Assembly (NCBI GenBank): GCA_964006375.1
Contig: OZ023269.1
Span: 5,180,501 to 5,244,500 of the forward strand
Source of the DNA: Tillus elongatus
Lineage: Eukaryota > Arthropoda > Insecta > Coleoptera > Cleridae
DNA length: 64,000 nt
Direction of reading: 5' to 3'
Shown: one piece after another, positions 48,801 through 62,179 of the stretch
Position numbering within the stretch: position 1 is the first letter of the stretch
How the letters are laid out: the number at the start of each line of letters is the position of its first letter
Translations under genes and position numbers: made by a program
The notes under the pieces: model-generated
The model's database searches: none
Seen by the model: only the letters and a program-made list of their open reading frames with translations
Told to the model about the DNA's origin: nothing

Positions 48801-49870
48801 ATAATAATAATAGTTTATTGAACAATATACACATTTTTTTTATTATAAATAACCTATAAAATCCATTGGAGCTAATTGTTCAATAAGTTGAAAAGTCACC
48901 TAAGTCAGAGACTTGTTGGTGATACTAGCAAAAAATACCTGGTGCACACAATTCAAAACAATTGTGAAGCAATTCAACTGAAAAAAAAAACTAAGCCACA
49001 CATTATTAAAACCGCTTCTGGCATATGTGCCCAACAATTTGGATCACTAAAATACCACACATTTTTCCCTCATTCCTTTCTCTCTCCCACACCAACCTCT
49101 ATACAGCATGTCTCCATAGAAGCAAAATAGCTTGTCAATGAGGAGAGCCCAGATACAATGCGCACACAGAGAGAGAAAAAACAAACAATTGCATCTGACA
49201 ACAACAGTCTTATTCTTCCCTCTTATCCTTCCCTCCCACCAACACAAAACCACCCCCAATTGAGCACTCCCCAAACAACACCAAAATTCTAAAACCATAT
49301 ACAGCTGTACTAAAAACAAGCGAGAATGTATAAAAACAACAAATATAAAGCTATAAAACACCATACGAATGCGCTCAAGAAATATATGCAGACCCAAATG
49401 ATAGTCAAAACCATAAAAAATCTCTGCGAGTTAAGCAGCCAATATACAACACAAGTCACATACAAACATACATTAAATAAAATGTACATCAGATTTTAAA
49501 ACACAAAGGATTTGATGAACTACATCTTCAAAATCTAAACCCAAATTAACCAGTCGGTAGATAACATCTCTCGGAGTTTCAAGTAGCCAGGACTGTACCG
49601 TCTTTCTAAACAATCTATATGAATGCACTTGCCTTATATCCAGTGGCAACACATCGTACGCTCCCAAACCAATATACACAAATTTTTTTCGGCCAATCCT
49701 TTTATTCGCTCTCTGATTTACCGTTACCACATTTTTAAACCGTGTTTGGTAGGTGTGCTCCAGGAAACTTATGGTGCTCTTCTCTCTGTGTGTGTACAAT
49801 AAAAATGCACGGCAGTACAACTTCTGGATATCCATTACTTTGTTTTTCAGAATAGAGCAGATCGCTAGGG
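48801..49870 (-). pseudogene. LINE 3' end: RT C-terminus and long 3' UTR
   Basis: The 120-codon frame 49835-49473 reads YCRAFLLYTH, NQRANKRIGRKKFVYIGLGA, DVLPLDIRQ and LFRKTVQSWLLET, the C-terminal pattern also seen in the LINE at 3617-3800 (YTYIAPRIYNTLPVSIR). The pyrimidine/purine-skewed, CACA-rich stretch 49050-49330 and the (TAA)n run at 48801-48812 would be its 3' UTR and tail. Confidence 0.5.
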
Positions 49871-50454
49871 TAAGTCATATTTTTACCACATATAATTTTC
49901 AGTATCCATCTCTGTGTGAATTAAAAAAAAATACCTGTCTGACGATTGGATTGTGTAGCTGCATTGGAGAGAATGGGACTGAACAGTCCTCGAGCAAACA
50001 TACGAACAGGCAAAGCAGGTTTGAGTTTTTATTATTTGTTAATACTTGTTGCCAAGGAGCTTTAGTTGATGGAAAGTTATACCAGAATGGAAGCTGTATA
50101 TGGCGACTATTGCTATTTTCATATGATTAAGGCAAAACAGTGCAACAACTGTCGACAAGGAAATGATTATACTAAAAATTTGACCCGTCCAGTTTTACAA
50201 GTAGATAGGCGCATCAAAGTTAAATAACTTTCTAAAATTATCGGAAAAATAAGCTTGGCTAGTACAAAATGTCTGGTAAATGGATTCATCAACTGTTTAC
50301 AGACGATTTGAAGAATTTGCGTTCGGCCTTATCGTTACAGCATTTTATGCGCCGTAAGTAACAAGGTAGTGCTCTTAAAAACCGCAATACAATAACAAGA
50401 CCGCTGACAATTGCCAGACGTCAGTTGATGGAAACTAAACAATTGGATATCTCA
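49871..50454. other. No gene recognised
   Basis: One 125-codon plus-strand frame spans 49753-50130 but overlaps the LINE in the opposite direction and shows no motif. Confidence 0.4.
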
Positions 50455-50660
50455 CCTATATAAACAAATTTGATTACCATAGCTTTATTATTTCCGGAGA
50501 TATATTTTTTTCCGAAAGAAAATGCAAAATTTTCCGGGAAAACGTGGGCTGATTTTCCTGGTTAACAAACTTATTCAAGCCACTTGCGAAAGGAAAGTAC
50601 TCACCAAATTTAATCAAAATCGGCGCATTTTTTTGAGTTATCGGTGTGACATACACATAC

Positions 50661-50664
<4 letters not shown>
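50455..50664 (-). repeat. Composite repeat part B, inverted copy
   Basis: Reverse complement reads CACACCGATAACTCAAAAAA, CAAGTGGCTTGAATAAGTTT and CCGGAAAATTTTGCATTTTC, as in copies 1 and 4. The TA tract lies on the expected side. Confidence 0.75.

Positions 50665-50739
<75 letters not shown>
50665..50739. repeat. (TA)n tract
   Basis: About 75 bp between part B and a mariner end (ACAGGGTGGCGC). Confidence 0.95.
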
Positions 50740-50742
<3 letters not shown>

Positions 50743-51375
50743 GGTGGCGCATTGAAAACCAAACAGACAGATTTGCGTCCAGAGAATTTTTTTTAAGAAA
50801 CGCTGAAACGCGTCAATTTTAATATTTAGGGGGGTATGTTTTGACATGAAACTCAACTTTGTCACATCAATCCCTTAAGGGTGGTAATAACAACCTTATA
50901 TTTTAAATAGGGAACATGGGTCGAGTGTTAAATCATTTGAAAGCTCTTTCTTTTTTGAATTCAGCACGCTAATTTTTTTGGAAGTTTTATCAACTCGTTT
51001 AAAAATTATTCACAGTTGGAGTTGCAAGAACGTATTTCATTCATAGTGATATGAAATGCACTAATTAGTCAATTTTTCGTTAAAAAAAATTAAAGGCAAA
51101 ACCTAACGTTCAAAAATGTTTACTTAGCTAAGTAAGTGATCAAATTGTTGACTACCCGCTTCCATACAAAAGTACAAATTTTGTTCAAAACGAGCTCTGA
51201 CATTCTGGAGCATTTTTGGAGTAATTAGACGGCACTATTCAACAATGCGTCGTCGTAATTATTCCAGAGACTCCGGTTCTGTTGCGCCAATTCGACTCGT
51301 TAAACGGCGCTATAGAAAGTAGTCTAAATGAGTTAAATCAGGTGATCTAAGGGGCGGAATTTAAAAGCCTCTTTA
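50740..51375 (-). pseudogene. Mariner-like fragment: one TIR and transposase C-terminus
   Basis: TACAGGGTGGCGCATTG at 50738 is a typical mariner end. Minus strand from 51360: RSPDLTHLDYFLWRR (third D region), ESLE, LRRRIVE, then ARFEQNLYFCMEAGSQQFDH (C-terminal helix) to about 51130. The rest of the transposase and the other end are missing. Confidence 0.55.
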
Positions 51376-51639
51376 GGGGAGAATGTTTACACTTTAAAAA
51401 AGACCATGGTTTATTTAAAGAAGCGTAACTGTTATACAAAAATATGACATATTTAACGGACATAACTGATGATATAATGACTAGTGAACAGCTGTCAGGA
51501 ATAGGGCTAATGACTTTAGGTATCAATGACCGAAAAAAAAGGTAATGCGGAACTACAGCAAATTGTTTTCAGTGTTCTGTCCTTCTGTCATCACTAAGAA
51601 CCAGAATACAAACATTAGAGTGTGTAATGAAAGCGTGCA

Positions 51640-52140
51640 CGAAAAATGTCAGTCTCAACATTTAACAGAAAAGTAATGTTGACTACACTTTTATATTACC
51701 AAAATGTGCTGCTCTTAGATTATAAACCACCTGATTCAACATCGACGCTGAGTCACATGCAGGCATCTTACACTGCTTACGTGTCACCATCAAGACTAAA
51801 CGTCCCGGGAGCTCTAAAATGGTGTAATTGTTGTAGATGATACTGCTCTTACCCATGCGGTACAAAAGGTTCAAGATATACTTATTAATATGAATTGCAA
51901 AATCCTGCGATATCCACTTCAGAGTCCCGACTTAGGTTCTTGTGATTTTTATCTGTTTGGCCCATTTAGGCCAGCAATCAAATGAACGGTGAGGTAAATT
52001 TTGCTACAGAATGGTTTTGCAAATAGCCATTAAGAATTTTACATGCAGAAAACATATAGATTTATTGAAACCCTTAGACTTATGGTTTCATGTTAATTGA
52101 CGTCTTTTAAATTTGCTGAATAAAAAGTTTTAGACCCTAT
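51640..52140 (+). pseudogene. Classical mariner (DD34D) transposase fragment
   Basis: From about 51828: VVDDTALTHAVQKVQDILI, then YPLQSPDLGSCDFYLFGPF. The spacing between second and third aspartate is 34 residues, the classical mariner value, unlike the DD41D copies nearby. A C-terminal stretch with TEWFCK follows in another frame. Opposite in strand to the fragment at 50.7-51.4 kb. Confidence 0.55.
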
Positions 52141-52580
52141 AAATGTTTTTTTCTTGAACAATCCTTGTACTAAATTATGAACCTATGCCTACTACGTTTT
52201 TTTCTAATAGCAGTAAGATTCAAGATTTTTAAAACAAAACAAAAATGTTACAATGTACAAAAATCAACCATATCCTTCAAACTAAAATAAGCTACCAAAG
52301 TTTGTAGTTATTAAGCTCAGACATTCCTCTCTCCGTTTTATAGCAGCAGTAATTCCCTTGCCTCTTGGAAATACAAGACTTTATGAGAAACCACCATAAT
52401 ACCACACATGTTATAACTTATAAACTTAAGAAAAGTGTCAACAAAGTACGTCTTTTAAAATGGGAAGCCTAATATAATTACAATGGCCTAGAAAAACGTG
52501 CCTATAAGTTTAGTCACAAACCAAATCTCAATTAGGTATAAAAATTATTTAAGTATATTTAATATGGGTCTGCTCATTTT
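52141..52580. other. No gene recognised
   Basis: AT-rich, no motif. Confidence 0.4.
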
Positions 52581-52810
52581 TAGAGAATAATCTGAGAAAG
52601 CCCTTAAAGAAATTAGATAAAGAAAAGCTCCTGGTATAGACGAACTAGCAGGGAAACTTTTAGACTATTCTGGTGAAAGAAATAAAAAACTTTGTCTACT
52701 ATTTGCGGATGTTATAAATAAAAATTGCCCAGTGAGTTTATAAAGAGTAAAAGTGTTACTGCATCAGAAAAGGTCAACGGGTGAAAATGTAACTAGCAGA
52801 GGAAAATATG
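52581..52810 (+). pseudogene. LINE RT fragment, RTE-like N-terminal part
   Basis: Reads KALKEIR, stop, RKAPGIDELAGKLLDYSGE, then LCLLFADVINKNCPVSL, which matches the start of LINE RT domains (the KAPGIDGI motif). Only about 75 codons survive. Confidence 0.5.
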
Positions 52811-53611
52811 TTTACAGAGTCATCCGGTCGTAATTAGTAAAATATAGTAAAAAATAAATAAGAAGCAAAACTGAGAGTTGTCTCTAGATCTGGTTGAGGA
52901 CCTAAAGAATAATGCTTACTTAAAAGAATCGGAAGGAGGGGCTTGAGAAGTTTATCGCTTTCTTAGACCTGGAAAAAACAATTGCTAATGCGAAATAGAA
53001 AATTGTGTTTTATACCGTGTGATTCTGCGCAAAATTTACATATGCCATATTACCATATGCACCAACCTGATGGCCCTTGTTACTGAGATACAGGTGACTA
53101 GTTGATCTCCGTGAAACATTTTGACATAGCTTTTTAACCACTCTGTATATTGGCTTCAGGTTTTGTAGTTATGCTACTCTCATCGTATTTATAAAAAATA
53201 GTATATTAACATAATTAATATATGTAAAAAATTTCAGAAACTCTAGGAGCAGGCCCTAAAAAATTAACTCTTTTGTTGATTCAAAAACAACACCGTGTGT
53301 ATTGCAAGTTGAATAAAAATAAAACGTAGAGAAAAAAGGAAGCTAAAATCTGTAGATATTCACACTTTTGCAATGTGTTACACTGTTACACCCTGAAGAA
53401 GGGGAAATTTCAGTTTTTTAACGTTTTTATGTCAAAATCACTTTTATGCAATATTTGAGGGTCATGTCATCGGCTTTTAAATTATATTTACAAATTAAAA
53501 ACAAGGATATAAGCGTTTTGTCTCCTCGACGATAACGTCAGCGATAAAAATCAAACAATAAACCTATTTAAAAACATGTTTAATGATTCTTTCAGTTATT
53601 TCCAATTTTCA
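52811..53611. other. No gene recognised
   Basis: AT-rich, no motif. Confidence 0.45.
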
Positions 53612-53731
53612 GTGAATTTAAAATTCACTAATGAGGTGATACAGACTTTTGAAATTTGAAAAAATTTCTACAAATGAGCGCTAATTAGGTCGCCCATAAC
53701 ACATATCCGGGGTCAGTTTCAATTTTTATAT

Positions 53732-53734
<3 letters not shown>
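53612..53734 (+). repeat. Composite repeat copy 4, part A
   Basis: AGTGAATTTAAAATTCACTA then ATGAGGTGAT and AATGAGCGCTAATTAGG, as in copies 1 and 6. Part B resumes at 55998 after the mariner insertion. Confidence 0.8.

Positions 53735-53818
<84 letters not shown>
53735..53818. repeat. (TA)n tract, left part
   Basis: About 84 bp; the mariner inserted within this tract. Confidence 0.95.
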
Positions 53819-55997
<2,179 letters not shown>

Positions 55998-56738
55998 TAA
56001 TGGGCCGATTTTTATTAAATTTGGTAAATAAATTCGTTTTGCAAATGTCTTGGATAAGTTCGTTAGCCAGGAAAATCTGCCCAGGTTTTGCCGGAAAATT
56101 TTGTGTTTTCTTTCGAAAAAAAATTATATCTCCGAAATTAACAAAGTAAGGGCAACCAAATTTGGTACGCGGGTAGCTATGTAGGTCAAAAGACAAAAAG
56201 TTATAGGCATTTAAAGAAAAATAAATCCGGGTTTTCCTCAAAACGTCAAAGTTGCGATTTAAAACGTCAAAATCGGCAACATTTAGGCAATAACTTCAAT
56301 CTAATACGGGCTATGGAAATTAAATGTCTCAAGAAGGATCTTTTACAACTCCTGAAGTCTTAGTTTCAACCGTCATTGTCCTTCATTTTACTAAAATGTT
56401 TCCAGAAAATTCATTTCAAATAGACCCTTTCTCTGATGCTTGGCAGTAGTCTTAGCTATAGAGTTTATCGTTTAATGGTATATAATTTTTTTTTAATTTT
56501 CGTAAAAAATCAATAAAGCTCAATATATCCGTTATTATACAAGATATTAAAAAAATCTTTATACATTAATTATAGGGTGTCTTGAGCTACACCTTAAAAA
56601 ATATTTCTACAATCATAGGGTGGCCGACAAGTCGTTGGTGATACAAATTATCTTTTTTTTAACTAAACACGCCTTATGTTATTGCATTTTTGCATTTTCC
56701 ATCGAAATATAATGCATGTTTGTAAGAAAAGAGATTCC
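55998..56738 (+). repeat. Composite repeat copy 4, part B
   Basis: ATAATGGGCCGATTTTTATT, GTTCGTTAGCCAGGAAAATC and, near the end, CAATATATCCGTTATTATAC, collinear with 6370-7180. It runs into the MITE at 56739 as in copy 1. Confidence 0.8.
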
Positions 56739-57041
56739 GGATGCAGCAAGTGCGTTATGGTAGCGAATTTTGATCAAATGCTTCATATTTGAATAGCCCA
56801 ATTTGCTATTAACCTATAAGGTTGACCAAGAAACGTGTTTTTCCGGGAACACTTTAAGTTTACTTTTGGAAATTTTTGTACATTTTTACACAATAAAGTT
56901 ATTTTTATGAAACATGGCACATTGTTTTTACTATATACTAACCAAAATTGATACCTGATTTCTTAAATAAAAAGAAAAAAACATATTTGCAATAAAAATA
57001 TTTTTATGAAAATTAACTACCATAACGCACTTGCTGCGTCC
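56739..57041. mobile_element. 303-bp MITE, second full copy
   Basis: Ends GGATGCAGCAAGTGCGTTAT (56739) and CATAACGCACTTGCTGCGTC (up to 57041). Same length and interior as 7181-7483, about 90 percent alike by eye, and with the same left neighbour, so MITE and part B seem to have been copied together. Confidence 0.75.
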
Positions 57042-57133
57042 ATAGTATTTATCTAATAGAGAGTGTACAACGTTCGAAAATTTTTTTCAAATGTGCACAA
57101 ATTGGAACTCATGTTTAGGATACGTTATAATTC

Positions 57134-57195
57134 ATATATATATATATATATATATATAAAACAACTCAAAAAGACTAAACTTAAGTGTTAATATA

Positions 57196-57267
<72 letters not shown>

Positions 57268-57310
57268 GGTACATATATTAACACTTAAGTTTAGTCTTTT
57301 TGAGTTGTTT
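57134..57310. repeat. Perfect-armed palindrome around a (TA)n core
   Basis: AAACAACTCAAAAAGACTAA (57158) through ACTTAAGTGTTAATATATG is mirrored by its exact reverse complement ending at 57310. The arms are about 45-50 bp, apart from a few bases near the core (an extra TAGG), and enclose TA at 57201-57264. A shorter TA run (57134-57157) lies directly outside the left arm. Confidence 0.85.
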
Positions 57311-58302
57311 CACCTTTGTATGTATTTTATTTTTGTATTTGTATACCTTCATTGAATTTTTAAATTATTTTGTATGAACCTTTGCTTTGTTCTGCTGTCA
57401 GATTGTAGAATATCTTATAGGGTCGCAAGCGGCAGCTAATTAAATTACTTGCTCAAATGGCTGGTATCATTTCTTGCACACGAACATCGGTGAATCACTC
57501 CTATGTTTGTTATTGACGAATATTGCGATTGCTACTGTCTGTGGAACACTTTATATACTTTAAACTTTGTCGAATTAACATATATTCTATTATTATGTTA
57601 GTGCCTAAGTACGTAGTTTATTTATTTACGCAATACTTTGTTGGCGTGTATATAAGTCTGGAAACTCAACTATATTAATTTGTCTTACAGTTCTTGCTCT
57701 CTTTTTATTGCCAATAATACCAGCAAGTAAAACTTTTTATTAGCCTAATTATTGGATTTTGTGTAATAATTTTGTAACCATATTTTCTTCTTTGTTAATA
57801 ATTCCTTATGAAGCTGTTCTTTTGTCTTTGTTGAATGTATAAGTTACTCTGGTAGTATATTTTAGATCATCTCTCTCAAAAACTAATATTCTCAACGAGT
57901 TAGAGACTTATTGCCGTAATAAAGTGGACGGGAGAGATCCTGACCTGACACTGTCGGTTTTTACAACTCCTAGAAATCATTCTGTTACGATCATGAGCTG
58001 TTTGTTTTATTGTAAAATATAAAAGAAGACTAACCCCTGCCAATATTAAACCAACTGGATAATCTTCTACTTATTACACTAACTTGACATCGTCAGAGGC
58101 TCAAGGAGCTCTAAAATATTAATGCCAGTATGCCTTACAGGATTCGCCACTTCTTAAGTCAACGAAGGAGAATGTTTTTGTTGGTGGTATTCTTTGTGAC
58201 AAAATTTGTTTTCAGGGTAAAATATAAGAACGCGAAAAAAATATTTAATAGAGTAGTAAATAAAAATACAATATTTTTTTTTTATAGTGAACGCCAAAGT
58301 CT
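57311..58302. other. No gene recognised; one dispersed repeat
   Basis: 57880-58000 (ATATTCTCAACGAGTTAGAG and GTAATAAAGTGGACGGGAGA) resembles 62365-62545. A 75-codon frame near 58130 has no motif. Confidence 0.4.
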
Positions 58303-58336
58303 GGACGCAGCAAGTGCGTTATGTGAGCGAATTCAT
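58303..58336 (+). repeat. Copy of the ~36-bp end motif, plus orientation
   Basis: GGACGCAGCAAGTGCGTTAT then GTGAGCGAATTCAT. Confidence 0.7.
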
Positions 58337-58506
58337 CATTCATTAAAATGTTTTTAAGCTCAAAGATATATTTTGTGAACGAGAGGCATAAAGTTTGGTA
58401 GATAATATAACCTTTATAGTAGAAACCATGTACCGTATGTTTTTTTTACACGAAACTTTGTAATTTTATTCACAAAAATTCGCCATCCTGTTTTTCGTTT
58501 GACGAA

Positions 58507-58530
58507 AAATTCACTAATGAGGAGGTCTGT

Positions 58531-58622
<92 letters not shown>

Positions 58623-58646
58623 ACAGACCTCCTCATTAGTGAATTT
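58507..58646. repeat. Perfect palindrome around a (TA)n core, built from part A
   Basis: AAATTCACTAATGAGGAGGT (58507) to GTGTTTA is mirrored exactly by TAAACACAGACCTCCTCATT to AGTGAATTT (ending 58646); the 29-bp arms have no mismatch and TA fills 58534-58620. The arm is the start of composite repeat part A, so two part A beginnings face each other. Confidence 0.9.
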
Positions 58647-58651
58647 ATATA

Positions 58652-58686
<35 letters not shown>
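58647..58686. repeat. (TA)n tract
   Basis: About 40 bp between the palindrome and part B. Confidence 0.9.
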
Positions 58687-58690
<4 letters not shown>

Positions 58691-59310
58691 TACCGATAAC
58701 TTAAAAAATAATGGGCTGATTTAGATGAAATTTTGTGCGTACCTTCATTTTCTAAGTGGCTTGGATAAGTTCGTTATCCAGGAAAATTGGACGTGTTTTC
58801 CGGGAAATTTTTGAATTTTCTTTTGGGAAAATCAAAAACAACACAGATATGACAACCAATTTTGGCACATACGTTTCTACTAGCAAACTTGCCCTACACA
58901 CCAAAATTCAGACCTCTAAGTTAAAACAAAAAAAGTTATAGGCATTTAAAGGAAAAGAATTTAGGTGCCACGGGTGATCAGAGGAGAGCACACGAAGAAA
59001 ATATTTTGTGTTATTAACAAAACCAACTTTCTTGACGCAAGCAGGTCAAGAAATAGCAGAAAAAACTAAAAAAAAAATTAAATTTCCTTCTTAAAACGTC
59101 AAAAGTCGCGAGTTAAAACGTCAAAATATGCAATTTTCAGACAAAGAATCTGGAACAAATACTGATTATGTAGAAGCAATGTCATAATAAGTGTGTTTTA
59201 CAAAGGCTTAAGTTTGAGATTCAACCCTCATTGTTCTTCATTTTATTAAAATAACTTCGGCAAATCAATTTCAAATAGAGCCCCTTTCTGATGCTTTGGC
59301 AGTAGTTTTT
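58687..59310 (+). repeat. Composite repeat copy 5, part B
   Basis: CGATAACTTAAAAAATAATG, GGCTTGGATAAGTTCGTTAT and, near 59090, AAAACGTCAAAAGTCGCGAG match copy 1. About 130 bp at 58960-59090 (near CACGGGTGATCAGAGGAGAG) have no counterpart there. Confidence 0.7.
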
Positions 59311-59710
59311 TAAACTTTGGCAAATTTTCGTTGAAAAAATTCGTTATTGAGAAGACCGCGACAAGAATTTGAAAAATATTTCTTCAAATGAAGCGAACTA
59401 GAAGCCGTAAAACCCATATACGGGGTCAGTTTCCGTTTTTGTCTGTTTATACATATACAGGGTGACACATTTCTAGGGTAAAGCTCAATATATCCGTTAT
59501 TATACAAGATATGAGAAAAAATGACATACGTTAATTATAGGATGGTATCTCGATCTGCATCTTATAAACCTATTTTGACAATCACAGGTCGGCCATAAGT
59601 CGTTGGTGATAAATTTTTTTTTAAAACCCCTTATGTTATTGCATTTTTGTATTTTACATCGAATTATAATGCGTGTTTGTAAGGAAAAAAATTGTAATCG
59701 TTAATCGTTT
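59311..59710 (+). repeat. Composite repeat copy 5, part A remnant joined to a part B tail
   Basis: 59320-59450 (TTCTTCAAATGAAGCGAACT, then CCCATATACGGGGTCAGTTT) is a part A copy after part B, with no TA tract. 59480-59700 (CAATATATCCGTTATTATAC and CCATAAGTCGTTGGTGATA) is the tail of part B. The order is thus B, A, B tail. Confidence 0.65.
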
Positions 59711-61010
59711 TTAAGTTATTTTAATTGTCTGGAACTTTTCACGTTTTTGGCACATATCACAAACACATATCACAAATTGTGATACGGCGTTTTCACTAAT
59801 ATAGTTAGCGGAGTCCCATGGAATTGACGCATTTAGAGAGCTTTTTGTTTGTATTACTCGTCAAAAAAATGTTGCTGCCGTATATAGGTACTCTCCAATA
59901 GTGCCTGAATTTGAAGAGTTTTCACAAAAATGTTTTTAGTGTTTCCGTAGAAATGATTTTTTGCAGGATTTGAGTGATATGTTGGTAATTAATAATACAA
60001 ATTTTGTAAGTTCTTGTAAAAAAGAGTTGTCTAATTTTTGTGAAAAATATAATTTAGTGTAGCATTACTGAAGGCAATTTCTGTAAATTTTTTTTTCAAT
60101 TTTGGTCTTAAAGCTGTTTGTGAATAAAAGAAGTGTGATAGTATCTTGAAGAAATTGTTGGCCAGGAAAATCGGACCATTTTTTTCTGGAACCTTTTAAG
60201 TTTATTTTCGGAAAACGTTTGCAGTTTTTGAAACAACAAAGCTATTTTAACGAAATATTGTACATTTTTACTACTATATAGGTCATACTGCCAAACAAAA
60301 TGTCCTTCTTTTCAAAACAAGACATATTTGCTATTAAAAACATTTTTACGAAAATTCGCTACTTTTTTGGGTTAAGTAGTGTTAATCGAAAATTATATAA
60401 ACATTATTTTTTCGAAAGTTTACTAAAAAGTTTTTTACATGAAATCTGCTAACCAATTTTTTTACGAAATTTCTAATTCAAATGTTTCAGGTGAAATCGC
60501 TAATATTTTTTATAACTTCTTGGGCATTAGTTATCAATTAACTAGCATTTGACAAAAACTATTTATACAAATGCATTAAAAAATGTCTGTAAAAGCTGAC
60601 CAAATATGTTTTACACGAAAATGTTCTAATGAAATACATCTATAATTGAAACTGAAAAAAAAGAGAACGTAAAAGACTAATTATTACATTTTCATGGCAA
60701 TTTCAAATTTTGTAAGTAAAGCGAAGGGAAAAATACTCATATATAGGCCTAAAGTCGTATGAAAAAGAAAGGTTATTTAAGTCTGTCACCTTAAAGTTGC
60801 ATTTGACATTTGTGAAAACAATTAATCTAATATTTTTAAAATGCTAACATAGTTAGTCCTATCAAACTAACTATTTCTTTTTTTTGTTTCGTTTCAAAGT
60901 TAGTTTAATTATTTTAATATTTTACATCGAAAATTCGCGATATAATCCGATAATCAGGTAATCAGATAGGGTAAAAAACTGAAAAAGAGCTAAAGAAAAC
61001 GGACCTTGTT
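59711..61010. other. No gene recognised; MITE interior fragment near 60150-60375
   Basis: 60190-60375 (TTTAAGTTTATTTTCGGAAA, CATATTTGCTATTAAAAACA, GAAAATTCGCTAC) matches the right half of the 303-bp MITE but lacks the end motif. Confidence 0.5.
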
Positions 61011-61019
61011 TACTAATTG

Positions 61020-61210
61020 CCTCGGAGATTCGAACCAGCAACCTTGGGAACGAAAGTTTTACCTGCAATCGAAGGCACCACCACGCATGTGAAAAGTTTC
61101 AGATTATCTATCCGTAAAATATTGAGGATGGTGAGGTGAAACTGCTCTCTGGCGTTAAAAGAAACAATATACGATAGGCGTTTAACACAGCAAAGGTGTA
61201 ACTAAAAATG
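61020..61210. repeat. SINE-related sequence
   Basis: On the minus strand 61095-61025 is tRNA-like with a good B box (GGTTCGAATCTCC). On the plus strand 61125-61160 (GAGGATGGTGAGGTGAAACT and GCTCTCTGGCGTT) matches the body of the SINE at 20220-20250. Head and body are in opposite orientation, so it is a rearranged or different SINE. Confidence 0.4.
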
Positions 61211-61279
61211 ATGATATTTCAGTCAAAAAGAATCCATAATATAAATGCAAACTTTCAAAACCCATTATTTACTTTTCTA

Positions 61280-62110
61280 AAGAATATGTATCGTGAATGC
61301 TCACAGGCGGATATATAGGAGGGGCTACACCAACAAGTGGATCCTCATAGCCACAGACAGCGAGGCAGCCCTTAAGGCCCTAAGTAGCCCAAGGGTAAAT
61401 TCCTGGCTGGTGAGTGAGTGCCGAGACGAGACCAGCGACCTGGCTGGGCAGAATGAGGTCACCCTCATCTGGGTACCGAGTGATGGTGGTCAAAAACAAT
61501 GAAGAAACTGACAGTCTCGCGAAGAGAGGGTCAGCAGAACCATGTATGGGACCAGAACCGGCTCTAGACGTGACAAAGAGCACTGCCAGGGGGGCCAATA
61601 CGTCCTGGGTCAGAAACCAACACGAGGTGTACTGGGCAGACTGTCCAGGGCTTAGACATGGGAAGTCAATAATTGACGACCTCAGTTGAAAGAGAGCTAT
61701 GGAGCTACTAAATCTTAGCAGAGGACAGCTCAGAAACATAACAGGCCTCTTGACAGGACACATGGCCGTCAAGAAACACCTACATAAAATGGGGCGGTTA
61801 GAGGGGGACTTTGCATGCAGACTCTGCGGCGAGGGGAAGAAATCAGCCCAGCACATCTTGTGCGAGTGTAAAGCTCTGGATCGCAAAAGACAACTGATAT
61901 ACGGTCAGTCTAGACCGGAGACAAGACAGAGCATTATAAAACTTCACCCTACCAATCGCTGTGCAGACTAGTTCAAGGCAAAGTGATTTTAAAATGGGTG
62001 GAGTAAAAAGACTAAGGCTATGCACAATAAGCCAAAGGTTGCAGTGATATCGGGGCGGCAACGCCGCGGACGAGCTCTAAGGGAAAAAGACTTAACTTTC
62101 TAGGTTTATA
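61280..62110 (+). pseudogene. I-like LINE 3' end: RNase H and C-terminal zinc motif
   Basis: RNase H part: LIATDSEAALKAL near 61345 and NEVTLIWVPS near 61450, a frame change, then NEETDSLAKRG near 61505. After a stop, a C-terminal region reads LTGHMAVKKHLHKMG near 61750 and CRLCGEGKKSAQHILCEC near 61822, a CCHC-type motif common at the end of RNase-H-bearing insect LINEs. It overlaps in content with the RNase H of the element at 42.9-44.6 kb and supplies the 3' part lost there, but the two are clearly divergent. Confidence 0.75.
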
Positions 62111-62143
62111 GAGAATTGAGGTATACAAATTTGAAGCATTTAA

Positions 62144-62179
62144 TGACAATTCGCTACCAGAACGCACTTTCTGAGTCCC
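62144..62179 (-). repeat. Copy of the ~36-bp end motif, minus orientation
   Basis: TGACAATTCGCTACCAGAAC then GCACTTTCTGAGTCCC; the neighbouring AAATTTGAAGCATTTAA matches the inner side of the MITE left end, so it is an inverted left end. Confidence 0.6.

Noticed and set aside
49047..49397. 116-codon minus-strand hydrophobic frame
   Set aside because: Low-complexity, skewed LINE 3' UTR-like sequence with no domain.
61025..61095. Functional tRNA gene on the minus strand
   Set aside because: Good B box but no convincing cloverleaf by eye, and SINE body sequence lies next to it.
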